This document shows, piece by piece, positions 31,008-39,491 of a stretch of 64,000 nt of DNA. Each line of letters starts with the position of its first letter. Positions within the stretch are counted from its first letter, which is position 1. The DNA comes from Mycobacterium saskatchewanense. Its GTDB lineage: Bacteria > Actinomycetota > Actinomycetes > Mycobacteriales > Mycobacteriaceae. The position numbers and the translations under genes are program-made. The notes under the pieces are model-generated. The model made no database searches. It was not told the origin of the DNA and saw nothing but the letters and a program-made list of their open reading frames with translations. The DNA lies in the NCBI RefSeq assembly GCF_010729105.1, contig NZ_AP022573.1:992001-1056000 (forward strand). The letters are read 5' to 3'.

Positions 31008-32179
31008 TCTCCCTGCGCGCCTTTGGTTCTCGTATCCGGCGCCGCGCCTGGCAGGCGGTGGCCCTATTGAGCGTCGTGGTGGCGCTGACCTCGTGTGCGA
31101 AGTGGCAGGGGATCGCCAACGTGCCGATGCCCGGAGGCCCGGGCAGCGGAGCCGGCTCCTACACCGTCTACGTGCAGATGCCCGACACCCTGGCCCTGAA
31201 CGACAACAGCCGAGTGCGGGTGGCCGACGTCTTTGTCGGCACGGTCCGGTCGATCCGTCTGAAGAACTGGGTCGCCACGCTCACGCTGCGTCTGGACAAG
31301 GGGGTGAAATTACCCCAGAACGCCACCGCCAAGATCGGGCAGACGAGCCTGCTGGGTTCTCAGCACATAGAGCTGGCCGCACCGCCCAACCCGTCGCCGG
31401 AATTGCTGAGGGATGGCGACACGATCCCGTTGAGCAATGCGTCCGCTTACCCCACGACCGAGCAGACGCTGGCCGGCCTCGCCATGATCGTGCGAGGGGG
31501 CGGTATCCCGAATCTCGAAGTGCTGCAGAACGAGGTCTACAACATCTTCAACGGGCGCGCCGACCAGATCCGTGCGTTCCTCGGCAAGCTGGATACGTTC
31601 GTCACCCGGCTCAACGAGCAGCGCGAGGACATCACAAGAGCCATCGACTCCACCGACCGGCTCTTGGCGTACGTCGGTCCCCGCTCGGACGTTCTGGATC
31701 GCGTCCTTACCGAATTCCCGCCACTACTCAAGCATTTCGCCGACAAGCAGAACCTCTTGATCGATGCGGTCGATGCGACGGGGCGGCTCAGCGGAGTCGC
31801 CGACCAATACCTGTCCCCCTCGCGGGGTGACATCCACCAGGATCTGCTCTCGCTGCAGTGCCCGTTACGAGAACTCGGCCGTGCCTCGCCGTACCTGATC
31901 CGGGCACTCAAGCTGATCCTGGTGCGGCCGTTCGACATCGATGCCGTGCCGAAGGCGTTCCGGGGCGACTACTTCAACCTGTCGCTGACGCTCGACCTTA
32001 CCCTCAGCGCGGTCGACAACGCGGTCCTCACCGGGACGGGATTCTCCGGAGCGCTGCGCGCGCTCGAACAGGCGTGGGGCCGCGATCCCGAAACGATGAT
32101 CCCCGATGTCCGGTACACACCGAACCCGAACGACGCCCCGGGCGGACCGCTGGTGGAGCGGGCGGACCGGCAATGCTGA
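31004..32179 (+). CDS. mceE: MceE-family lipoprotein (LprK/LprN-like)
   Basis: This 391-residue Mce protein has a lipoprotein signal ending in the lipobox ALTSC, with the acylated cysteine at residue 31, as in LprK/L/M/N, the E subunits of mycobacterial mce operons. The MlaD domain follows (DNSRVRVADVFVGTVRSIRL near residue 67), then the helical region and a short C-terminus without a proline tail. The start GTG 31004 overlaps the mceD stop. The lipid anchor probably holds it at the outer leaflet of the inner membrane. Confidence 0.92.
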   Translation: MISLRAFGSRIRRRAWQAVALLSVVVALTSCAKWQGIANVPMPGGPGSGAGSYTVYVQMPDTLALNDNSRVRVADVFVGTVRSIRLKNWVATLTLRLDKGVKLPQNATAKIGQTSLLGSQHIELAAPPNPSPELLRDGDTIPLSNASAYPTTEQTLAGLAMIVRGGGIPNLEVLQNEVYNIFNGRADQIRAFLGKLDTFVTRLNEQREDITRAIDSTDRLLAYVGPRSDVLDRVLTEFPPLLKHFADKQNLLIDAVDATGRLSGVADQYLSPSRGDIHQDLLSLQCPLRELGRASPYLIRALKLILVRPFDIDAVPKAFRGDYFNLSLTLDLTLSAVDNAVLTGTGFSGALRALEQAWGRDPETMIPDVRYTPNPNDAPGGPLVERADRQC

Positions 32180-33723
32180 CCCCATTCATCAAGCGCCAGC
32201 TCATCTTGTTCGGCATCCTGACCGCGATCACCGCGGTGGTGTTGGGCGGGTACTACCTGCGACTGCCCACCGCGGCGGGGATCGGCCAGTACACGTTGCA
32301 CGCCAACCTGCCCGCCTCGGGTGGCCTGTACCAGACGGCCAACGTGACCTATCGCGGTGAGACTATCGGGACGGTCACCGGCGTCGAGCCGACCGAGATG
32401 GGGGCGCGGGTGACCATGAGCATCTCCGACCGCTACAAGATCCCGATCGACGCTTCGGCGAACGTGCATTCGGTGTCGGCGGTCGGCGAGCAGTATCTGG
32501 ACCTGGTGTCGGCGGGCAACCCGGGCAAGTACTTGTCCTCAGGCCAGACCGTCACCAAGGGTACCGTGCCCACCGATATCGGGCCGGCGCTGGATGCCGC
32601 GAACCGCGGGCTGGCCGTGCTGCCCAAGGAGAAGATCGCCTCGCTGCTCGACGAAACGGCCCAAGCCGTAGGCGGATTGGGTCCCGCGCTGCAACGGCTG
32701 GTCGATGCGACGCAGGCGATCGCCGGCGACTTCAAGACCAACATCGGCGACGTCGACGACATCATCGAAAACACCGGACCGATCATCGACAGCCAGGTTG
32801 ACTCGGCTGACTCGATCGAGCGCTGGACGCACAATCTGGACATCCTGGCCACGCAGAGCGCGGCGAACGACCAGCACCTGCGCAGCATCCTGGCGCAGGC
32901 GGCGCCGACCGCCGATCAGGTCAACGCTGTGTTCGGCGACGTCCGCGACGCGCTGCCGCAGACGCTGGCGAACCTCGAGGTCCTACTGGAGATGCTCAAG
33001 CGCTACCACAAGGGCGTCGAGCAACTGCTGGTCGCCTATCCCCAGGGCGCCTCGGAAGGCCAGACGGTGACGACGCCTTTCCCCGGCTATGCCGCCCTGG
33101 GCACCTCGCTGACGATCAACCAACCCCCGCCGTGCCTGACCGGCTTCCTCCCGGCGCCGCAATGGCGCTCTCCGGCGGACACCAGCCTCGCGCCGATGCC
33201 CTCCGGAACGTATTGCAAGATCCCACAGGACACCCCGTCCAATGCGGTGCGCGGCGCTCGCAATGTCCCGTGCGTCGATGTCCCGGGCAAGCGCGCCGCC
33301 ACGCCGCGTGAGTGCCGCGACCCGAAACCCTATGTCCCGCTGGGCACGAACCCGTGGTACGGCGATCCCAACCAGATCCTGACGTGCCCGGCACCGGCGG
33401 CGCGCTGCGATCAGCCGGTCAAGCCGGGTCTCGTGATCCCCGCGCCGTCGGTCGACAACGGCATGAACCCGGCGCCCGCCGATCGGGTGGCGGGGACGCC
33501 CCCGCCCGTCAGCGACGTGCTGCAGCGGCCCGGATCGGGGACCGTCCAGTGCAACGGCCAACAACCGAATCCCTGCGTCTACACCCCCGGCGGCCCTCCC
33601 CCGGCCGTCTACAACCCACAAAGCGGCGAACTGGTGGGACCCGACGGTGTCCGATACGCGGTCGAAAACTCGACCAGGACGGGAGACGACGGCTGGAAGG
33701 ACATGCTGGCGCCCGCTCGCTGA
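32173..33723 (+). CDS. mceF: MceF-family protein
   Basis: This 516-residue last Mce subunit has an anchor helix (LILFGILTAITAVVLGGYYL, about 10-29), an MlaD domain (LYQTANVTYRGETIGTVTGV near residue 52), a helical region to about 290, and a proline- and cysteine-containing C-terminal part (PPPCLTGFLPAPQWRSPADT onward) typical of MceF. ATG 32173 overlaps the end of mceE. No mas-type genes follow, so the operon probably ends here. Confidence 0.92.
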   Translation: MLTPFIKRQLILFGILTAITAVVLGGYYLRLPTAAGIGQYTLHANLPASGGLYQTANVTYRGETIGTVTGVEPTEMGARVTMSISDRYKIPIDASANVHSVSAVGEQYLDLVSAGNPGKYLSSGQTVTKGTVPTDIGPALDAANRGLAVLPKEKIASLLDETAQAVGGLGPALQRLVDATQAIAGDFKTNIGDVDDIIENTGPIIDSQVDSADSIERWTHNLDILATQSAANDQHLRSILAQAAPTADQVNAVFGDVRDALPQTLANLEVLLEMLKRYHKGVEQLLVAYPQGASEGQTVTTPFPGYAALGTSLTINQPPPCLTGFLPAPQWRSPADTSLAPMPSGTYCKIPQDTPSNAVRGARNVPCVDVPGKRAATPRECRDPKPYVPLGTNPWYGDPNQILTCPAPAARCDQPVKPGLVIPAPSVDNGMNPAPADRVAGTPPPVSDVLQRPGSGTVQCNGQQPNPCVYTPGGPPPAVYNPQSGELVGPDGVRYAVENSTRTGDDGWKDMLAPAR

Positions 33724-33781
33724 GGCTCACGGAGTTTCCTCGCGAGCGCAGCGCGAGCGCGCCGAGTCGAGGGTCGATGCA

Positions 33782-33813
33782 TTGACACTGACCGCACGTA
33801 CAGTCATATACTG
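33782..33813 (+). promoter_or_regulatory. probable sigma-70-type promoter with small inverted repeat
   Basis: TTGACA (33782-33787) is followed at 17 bases by CATATA (33805-33810), or at 19 by TATACT. The -10 lies inside the inverted repeat CAGT-CATAT-ACTG (33801-33813). The gene start is about 62 bases downstream. Antitoxin-type genes often bind such small repeats over their own promoter. Confidence 0.5.
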
Positions 33814-33874
33814 AGGCCGGTGCCGACGGAGCCTGAGAGCCACTGTCCCGCCGACGCGCAGAGATCGGAGCGAG

Positions 33875-34477
33875 ATGCCGGAAGCGATTGGGCTGGGCCA
33901 GCTTCGAAGCCACGCCTGCGCGTATCTCGAGCGGGTTGCCGCCGGGGAGACGCTCGACGTCGTCCGTCGGGGCAAGTTGGTGGCGCGAATAGGCCCGGTC
34001 GGGGCGTGGAGGGTGGCTCCGGTGCCCGCACGCACGGTGAAGGCCGCAACGGACCCCGGCGGTTGGGTCGGCCTGGACGAACTGCGGACGCGCGCCGGGC
34101 GGTGCTTCGACCGGGTCGCCGGCGGCGAGACGATTTACATCGTCCGCGACGGCAGACTGCTGGCGAGCATCGTGTCTGCCGGTGACTCGGAGGCGGCCGC
34201 GATCCCGGCGAACGCCGGTGGACGGATCGAGCTCGACGAACTGCGAAAGCGCGCCGGGCGTTATTTCGATACCGTCGCGGCCGGACAGACGATCGAGGTG
34301 ACTCGCGGCGGCGAGCTCGTCGCCCGGATCGTCTCGGCCGCCGGAAGCGACGCCGAGACGACGGCCACCGCCTTGAAAAGGGTTGCGGGACAACCGCGAT
34401 CACGCCATGGGCGTCGGCGTGCCACCGCCCGTTGCGCAACGGCCGTCGCCGTAACGGTTCCGCCGCCGATCGAGTAG
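33875..34477 (+). CDS. triple Phd/YefM-type antitoxin-domain protein
   Basis: This 200-residue protein is made of three tandem copies of the Phd/YefM N-terminal DNA-binding unit: GLGQLRSHACAYLERVAAGE (residues 6-41), VGLDELRTRAGRCFDRVAGG (65-101) and IELDELRKRAGRYFDTVAAG (118-154). Each ends in the strand pattern of the family (VVRRGKLVARI, IVRDGRLLASI, VTRGGELVARI). Ordinary Phd antitoxins have one such domain plus a toxin-neutralising tail of ~30 residues; here the tail is basic and low complexity. No toxin-like gene is adjacent. It could be an orphan regulator. GGAG before ATG 33875 supports the start. Confidence 0.78.
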   Translation: MPEAIGLGQLRSHACAYLERVAAGETLDVVRRGKLVARIGPVGAWRVAPVPARTVKAATDPGGWVGLDELRTRAGRCFDRVAGGETIYIVRDGRLLASIVSAGDSEAAAIPANAGGRIELDELRKRAGRYFDTVAAGQTIEVTRGGELVARIVSAAGSDAETTATALKRVAGQPRSRHGRRRATARCATAVAVTVPPPIE

Positions 34478-34601
34478 CACGCCGTCGAATGTCGGGTATT
34501 CGGCGTGCGGCAGCGACTTCGGAAAGCCGCGGCAGTAGGCTAGCGCGCGCCGGCGCGTTACGGTCTCCCATAGGAATCGCTCTACGAGGCCGGGAGGTCA
34601 G

Positions 34602-35054
34602 ATGAAGGCCTATCGAACCGTGGTCGTCGGCACTGACGGCTCCGAATCGTCGCTGCGTGCGGTTGAGCGTGCGGGCGCGATCGCCGCCGAGTCGAACGCA
34701 AAGCTGATCATCGCAACGGGATACTTTCCCCATAAGGATGATTCGCGCGCGGCCGACGTCCTCGGGAACGAGGGCTACAAGGTGAAGGGCAACGCACCGA
34801 TCTACGCGATCTTGCGGGAAGCACACGAACGGGCGAAGGCGGCCGGGGCGACCGACATCGAGGAAAGACCGATTCAGGATGCTCCGGTACACGCGCTGGT
34901 GGAACTCGCCGAGCAGGTCGACGCGGATCTCCTCGTCGTCGGCCACGTGGGACTCGATGCGCGATCCGCGCTCATCGGTCGGGTCTTCTCGGTACCCGGC
35001 GGCATCGCTACCAAGGCCAAGATCGACGTCCTGATCGTCCACACCACCGGGTGA
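34602..35054 (+). CDS. universal stress protein, Rv1636/TB15.3-like
   Basis: This single UspA domain of 150 residues begins TVVVGTDGSESSLRAVERA and ends DVLIVHTTG. Throughout it resembles what I recall of M. tuberculosis Rv1636, a cAMP-binding universal stress protein (for example RAADVLGNEGYKVKGNAPIY and ERPIQDAPVHALVELA). The nucleotide loop is GHVGLDARSALIGRVFS. The start ATG 34602 follows GGGAGG. It probably binds ATP or cAMP. It is not in an operon with its neighbours. Confidence 0.88.
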   Translation: MKAYRTVVVGTDGSESSLRAVERAGAIAAESNAKLIIATGYFPHKDDSRAADVLGNEGYKVKGNAPIYAILREAHERAKAAGATDIEERPIQDAPVHALVELAEQVDADLLVVGHVGLDARSALIGRVFSVPGGIATKAKIDVLIVHTTG

Positions 35055-35069
35055 CCCGGCGGCTTGATT

Positions 35070-35729
35070 TCACGCCTCCCCGAATGCGTCGTCGGGCAAC
35101 GGCCGTTGGCAGATTGCGTGCGCGTCGGCGGCGCCGAGCCCGAACAGCCGCAGCACGCTTTCGGTGACGGCGTCGGACGCGAGGGCATCGTCGCGGCCCG
35201 GGTCATCGCGAAGTAGCTTTCCCAACCCCAGTAGCGCGCCGCCGGCCATCGCTAGAGCCAGTTCCGGGTCGTCGATGTGGAAGCGCCCGGCCGCGACGCC
35301 GGCCTCGATGTCGCGCAGCGCCCGGGGAGCGAGGCCGCGGTCCGACGACAGCAGCGACAACCCATTGGCCAATAGAATTTCGCTCTCCTGCGGGCGCCGA
35401 CGAAACAGCCGGCCCGTCATCCGGAAACTCGCGGCAAATGTTTCCGCGGGATCCTCGATCGACGCCGTAAGCCGGTCGAGCATGGCCCCGTGCGCGTCCA
35501 GCACGTCGGCCACCGCAGCCGCGAACAGCTCCTCCTTGCTGTCGAAGTGGTTGTAGAAGGACCCCATGCCGACGTCGGCGACCCGCGTGATCTCCAGGAC
35601 CGGCACGTTGATCTTTCCCTCCGCAATCAGCCGCTGCGCGGCTTTGACCAGTGCCGCCCGGGTGCGCTGCTTGCGCCGCTCCAGGCGGCTGGCCGGCTCC
35701 ACCGTCGCGCTCACTCCCCGAGTATGCAT
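35070..35729 (-). CDS. TetR-family regulator of the meta-cleavage operon
   Basis: This TetR protein of about 219 residues contains the DNA-binding segment VLEITRVADVGMGSFYNHFD, then SKEELF. It is divergent from the aromatic degradation operon at 35812, across an 82-base region holding a nested palindrome, so it is the likely repressor of that operon. The start is ATG 35729; an adjacent GTG at 35732 and an internal GTG at 35711 are alternatives. A ring-cleavage intermediate or the aromatic substrate would be the expected inducer (inference). Confidence 0.88.
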   Translation of the reverse strand: MHTRGVSATVEPASRLERRKQRTRAALVKAAQRLIAEGKINVPVLEITRVADVGMGSFYNHFDSKEELFAAAVADVLDAHGAMLDRLTASIEDPAETFAASFRMTGRLFRRRPQESEILLANGLSLLSSDRGLAPRALRDIEAGVAAGRFHIDDPELALAMAGGALLGLGKLLRDDPGRDDALASDAVTESVLRLFGLGAADAHAICQRPLPDDAFGEA

Positions 35730-35768
35730 CACTTTTGAAGATTTCGTCAGAAGTGTTGACCACAGGGT

Positions 35769-35802
35769 CCCTAGTATGTGACGATTTCGTCAGTTACTAG
35801 GG
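35769..35802. promoter_or_regulatory. nested palindrome, probable TetR operator
   Basis: An inner palindrome TGACG-ATTT-CGTCA (35779-35792) is enclosed by the perfect outer arms CCCTAGTA (35769-35776) and TACTAGGG (35795-35802). A second copy of the half-site ATTTCGTCAG lies at 35741-35750, near the TetR start. The position between the divergent genes fits control of both. Confidence 0.6.
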
Positions 35803-35811
35803 GAGCTGATC

Positions 35812-36942
35812 TTGAGTCTGACGAAGAATGCCCATGAAGGGCTGCACAGCGAACGGGGTGCGCTGCGCGGGGAACATCCCGGGCGGTCGCGGAATCCGGT
35901 GATCAAGGTGGTCGACATCGCGTGGCTGCAGTTCGAGAAGCCGGATCTGGAGCGCGCCGAAGCCTTCGCCCAGGCGTTCGGCTTCCACACCGCCCGGCGC
36001 GGTCCCGACGAGCTGCAGCTGCGCGGCACGCGCGCCGCGGGCCCCTGCGTGATCCTGCGGCGCGGACCCCGCACCCGATTCACCGGCGTGGCGTATCGCG
36101 CGGGCGACACCGCCGACGTGCGACGGCTGGCCGAGAGATGGAACGCCCCGGCACGCCCGCTGCCCGAGAACATCGGCGGGCAGTCGGTCGGACTGATGGA
36201 TCCGAGCGGAATGCCGGTGCGGGTGGTCGCCGGCACCCACGAACTCCCGGAACTGCCCAGCCAGCGCGCCCACCACTTCAATTTCGGCGATGACGTGGCG
36301 CGTATCAACTCCGGCCAGCGTCCCCCGCGGGTGCCCGCGAGCGTCCAGCGCCTGGGTCATCTGGTGGTGCAGTCCACCAAATACCGGGAGACGCTGAACT
36401 GGTACCTGGACAACCTCGGGATGATCGTCAGCGACTTCCTGTTCTTTCCCGGCCAGCGGCGGCGGGGACCCACCATGAGCTTCATCCGCTGCGATCGAGG
36501 GTCGATGCCGGCCGATCACCACACGCTCGCGATGGCGCTCGGGCCGGCCAACCGCTACGTCCACTCGGCGTATCAGGTCAGCGATCTCGACGCGCTGGCG
36601 GCCGGTGGTGAATACCTCAGGGATCGCGGCTATCTCAGATCCTGGGGTATCGGCAGGCACATCCAGGGCAGCCAGATCTTCGACTACTGGCGCGATCCCG
36701 ACGGCTTCCTGGTCGAGCACTTCGCCGACGGCGACCTGTTCGACAACACCGTCGAACCGGGTTGGGCGCCCTTCACCGCGTCCGGTCTGGCCCAGTGGGG
36801 GCCGCCGGCGACCCGGGACTTCCTGGGAACCGACCTGAAATCGGCTCGCCGCGAGTTGGTCTCGATCGCCGGCGCGCTGCGTGCACACAACGAATTCGAC
36901 ATCAACCGCCTCGTCGGCCTACTGAAAGTGCCTGCCTCATGA
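35812..36942 (+). CDS. extradiol ring-cleavage dioxygenase, two VOC domains
   Basis: This 376-residue type I extradiol dioxygenase (catechol 2,3-dioxygenase/BphC-like) has an N-terminal VOC domain (about 25-160) and a C-terminal catalytic VOC domain (about 180-320). The iron ligands are the histidine in LGHLVVQS, the histidine in YVHSAYQVSD and the glutamate in FLVEHFADGD. It opens a catechol-type ring next to the hydroxyls. The start is a TTG at 35812 behind GGGGAGCTG. The gene overlaps the FAH-family hydrolase (ATGA), giving an operon for aromatic degradation. Confidence 0.87.
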   Translation: MSLTKNAHEGLHSERGALRGEHPGRSRNPVIKVVDIAWLQFEKPDLERAEAFAQAFGFHTARRGPDELQLRGTRAAGPCVILRRGPRTRFTGVAYRAGDTADVRRLAERWNAPARPLPENIGGQSVGLMDPSGMPVRVVAGTHELPELPSQRAHHFNFGDDVARINSGQRPPRVPASVQRLGHLVVQSTKYRETLNWYLDNLGMIVSDFLFFPGQRRRGPTMSFIRCDRGSMPADHHTLAMALGPANRYVHSAYQVSDLDALAAGGEYLRDRGYLRSWGIGRHIQGSQIFDYWRDPDGFLVEHFADGDLFDNTVEPGWAPFTASGLAQWGPPATRDFLGTDLKSARRELVSIAGALRAHNEFDINRLVGLLKVPAS

Positions 36943-37883
36943 CCATTACCGTGCTACGAACCGCCGACGCCTGGTGGGTCAAGACCACCGGCGGCGCCAC
37001 GAAGATCGACACCGCCGCCGCCACCACCGGCGCGCTGCTGGCCGACCGGGCCGCGATCGAAGCCGCGATGGACGGGGCCCGCGCGCAGCCCGTCGCCGTG
37101 GACAGCCTCGCGCTGGTCTCACCCGTGACGCGGCCGTGCCGGGTCATCGCCCAGATGACGAACTTCGCGTCGCACGTCAAAGACGCAGGCATGGACCCGG
37201 CAACGGTGCCGCTCACCTTCTTCCGCAAGGCGTCGGCATCGATCACCGGCCCCTTCGACGACATCGTCAAGCCCGCCCACGTCAAGCTGCTCGACTACGA
37301 GGTGGAGATCGGTCTCGTCATCGGACGCGGTGTTCCGGTCGGCACCACGATCTCCGACACGAACCTGGCCGACTTCGTTGCCGGGCTCGTCGTCAGCAAC
37401 GACGTGTCCGCGCGCGATATCCAGCTTCCGCAGACACAGTTCTACGAGGCCAAGTCCTACCCGACGTTCACCCCGGTCGGGCCCGAGCTGGTCCTGCTGA
37501 GCGCCGACGAGCTCAAGCGGTACGGCGACCTGCGGCTACGCCTGAGCGTCAACGGCCGCGAACGGCAGAACGCACTGGTCGACGGGGACATGCTGTACCG
37601 ACCGCTGCAGGCGCTGCAATCACTCACCCAATTCCAGGAGCTCGCGCCCGGTGACCTCATCCTCACCGGGACCCCTGCCGGCACCGCCCTGAGCGCCCCG
37701 CCGAAGCCGGTCCAGCTCATCGGAAACCTGTTGCCGCCGGCGCTCAAGTGGAAGATGTTCTTCACGCGCCAGGCCGGTAACCCCGATTACCTGCAGGACG
37801 GCGACGTGGTGGAAGCCACGGTGGCCACCGACGACGGCGCCGTCGACCTCGGAACACAGCGCACCGCAGTCCGATTCGCGTGA
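36939..37883 (+). CDS. fumarylacetoacetate hydrolase family protein
   Basis: This 314-residue FAH-fold protein has the family core KLLDYEVEIGLVIGRGVPV with the metal-binding Glu-x-Glu near residue 114, VVSNDVSARDIQ near 150, and AKSYPTFTPVGPELV and PGDLILTGTPAGTA later. Such enzymes hydrolyse or decarboxylate meta-cleavage products (2-hydroxy-dienoates, oxaloacetate-like acids) using Mg2+. ATG 36939 overlaps the dioxygenase stop and its own end overlaps the next start, so it works on the ring-cleavage product of the operon. Confidence 0.88.
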   Translation: MTITVLRTADAWWVKTTGGATKIDTAAATTGALLADRAAIEAAMDGARAQPVAVDSLALVSPVTRPCRVIAQMTNFASHVKDAGMDPATVPLTFFRKASASITGPFDDIVKPAHVKLLDYEVEIGLVIGRGVPVGTTISDTNLADFVAGLVVSNDVSARDIQLPQTQFYEAKSYPTFTPVGPELVLLSADELKRYGDLRLRLSVNGRERQNALVDGDMLYRPLQALQSLTQFQELAPGDLILTGTPAGTALSAPPKPVQLIGNLLPPALKWKMFFTRQAGNPDYLQDGDVVEATVATDDGAVDLGTQRTAVRFA

Positions 37884-39409
37884 CCGAGGACCCCATCCCG
37901 CACGTCCCCGTCGCGATCGTCGGCGCCGGGCCCACCGGCGTCGTGGCGGCGACACTGTTGGCACAACATGGCGTGGAATGCACGCTGCTCGACCGCTGGC
38001 CCGGCGTGTATCCGCAGCCGCGCGCCGTCCACCTCGACGACGAGATCTACCGCATCCTCGCCCGCCTCGGTATCGCCGACGAGTTCGCCGCGATTTCACG
38101 GCCCACGCTGGGATTGCGCTTGCTGGACAAGGATTTTACGGTGCTCGGGGAGTTCCACCGCGATCCGTCGCGGGGAGCGAACGGCTTCCCTCAGGCCAAC
38201 ATGTTCGACCAGCCGGAATTGGAAACCCTGCTGCGCGCCAACCTCAAGCGCTACCCAGATGCCGTGCTGCGCGGCAACGCCGAGGTCGGCGAGGTCCGAG
38301 TCGGCGCGCACCGCAGCCGCGTCACCTTCGTCGACCGCACCGACCACAGTACGCATCTAATCGACGCCGACTACGTGCTGGGCTGTGACGGCGCCAAGAG
38401 CCTGGTTCGCGACCGGATCGGTTCGACCATGCGGGACTTGGGATTTCATCAGCGCTGGCTGGTCGCCGATGTGGCAGCAGACGCCGAGCTGCACCAGTGG
38501 GACGGCGTGCATCAGGTGTGTGACCCGGTCCGCGCGGGGACGTACATGCGCATCGGGGCGGGCCGCTACAGGTGGGAGTTCCGATTGCTGGCCGGTGAAA
38601 GCGCCGACGACTTCGGCACGCTCGATGCCCTGCGCCCCCTGATCGAACCGTGGACCGGGGAGCTCGGCAACGACGAACTGACCCTGCTGCGCGTCACCGA
38701 ATACACCTTCCGCGCCCAGATCGCCGACCGGTGGCGGGTGGGGAACGTCTTCATCCTCGGTGACGCGGCGCACCTCACTCCCCCGTTCATCGGCCAGGGC
38801 TTGGGGGCGGGGGTGCGCGACGCCGCGAATCTCGCGTGGAAGATCGCCGGGGTCCGGCACGGCACCTTGACCGCCGACGTTCTGGACAGCTACGAGCGGG
38901 AACGAAAGCCACACGCCCGGCACATGATCCGGCTCGCGCTGGGCGTCGGGCGCGCGATGACCGGCGGCGGTCGGGCGGGCGATGCGGCTCGCCGCGTTGT
39001 GCTGCCCGGGCTGCGGCTGATCCCCGGTGTCCGATCGAAGGTCGTCGATTCGACCACACCTGCCCTACGTTCGTCGGCGCTGGTGTGCCGCTCCCACGGG
39101 CTACGGCGACTCGCGGGGACGCTGTGCCCAAACCCGCTCCTGGCCAACGGCCGGCGGCTCGACGAAATGCTCGGGGCGAGTTTCGGCCTGATCAGCGCAG
39201 CCCCGGTGGACGCCCCGACCGAGGCCACGCTGCACCGGCGCGGCATCGTCGTGCTGATCGCCGAGCCGGAAAGTGCGCTTTGGGCGTGGCTGCGGCGGGG
39301 GCACGCCACCGCCGCGCTCGTCCGGCCGGACCGGACGGTCGCGCGGGCGGGACGTGATGCCGCCGTGCTGTGCGCGTGGGCCTGCACCGTTGTGCACCCC
39401 ACCGCTTGA
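37880..39409 (+). CDS. FAD-dependent aromatic hydroxylase (MhpA-like)
   Basis: This 509-residue class A flavin monooxygenase is similar to 3-(3-hydroxyphenyl)propionate hydroxylase MhpA. The FAD motif VAIVGAGPTGVVAATLLAQHG is at residues 11-31, YVLGCDGAKSLVRD near 170, and FILGDAAHLTPPFIGQGLGAG near 292. It hydroxylates a phenol to a catechol, supplying the dioxygenase of the same operon. GTG 37880 overlaps the previous stop (GTGA). The C-terminal thioredoxin-like part (about 400-509) is retained. The exact phenol is unknown. Confidence 0.88.
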   Translation: MTEDPIPHVPVAIVGAGPTGVVAATLLAQHGVECTLLDRWPGVYPQPRAVHLDDEIYRILARLGIADEFAAISRPTLGLRLLDKDFTVLGEFHRDPSRGANGFPQANMFDQPELETLLRANLKRYPDAVLRGNAEVGEVRVGAHRSRVTFVDRTDHSTHLIDADYVLGCDGAKSLVRDRIGSTMRDLGFHQRWLVADVAADAELHQWDGVHQVCDPVRAGTYMRIGAGRYRWEFRLLAGESADDFGTLDALRPLIEPWTGELGNDELTLLRVTEYTFRAQIADRWRVGNVFILGDAAHLTPPFIGQGLGAGVRDAANLAWKIAGVRHGTLTADVLDSYERERKPHARHMIRLALGVGRAMTGGGRAGDAARRVVLPGLRLIPGVRSKVVDSTTPALRSSALVCRSHGLRRLAGTLCPNPLLANGRRLDEMLGASFGLISAAPVDAPTEATLHRRGIVVLIAEPESALWAWLRRGHATAALVRPDRTVARAGRDAAVLCAWACTVVHPTA

Positions 39410-39417
39410 CTTGGCGC

Positions 39418-39473
39418 CGAGATCGCCGCGTGGTCGTCATCGTTAACGAAGCACGACCCGCACGGCTATCTCG
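39418..39473 (-). repeat. dispersed ~60-bp palindromic intergenic repeat, copy C
   Basis: On the minus strand it reads CGAGATAGCCG, then GGGTCGTGCTTCG, then GATGACGACCACGCGGCG and ATCTCG, aligning with copies A and B. It fills most of the 82-base gap between the convergent hydroxylase and universal stress protein genes, immediately after the hydroxylase stop. Confidence 0.7.
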
Positions 39474-39491
39474 TGGTTGGGACGCGAAGTA

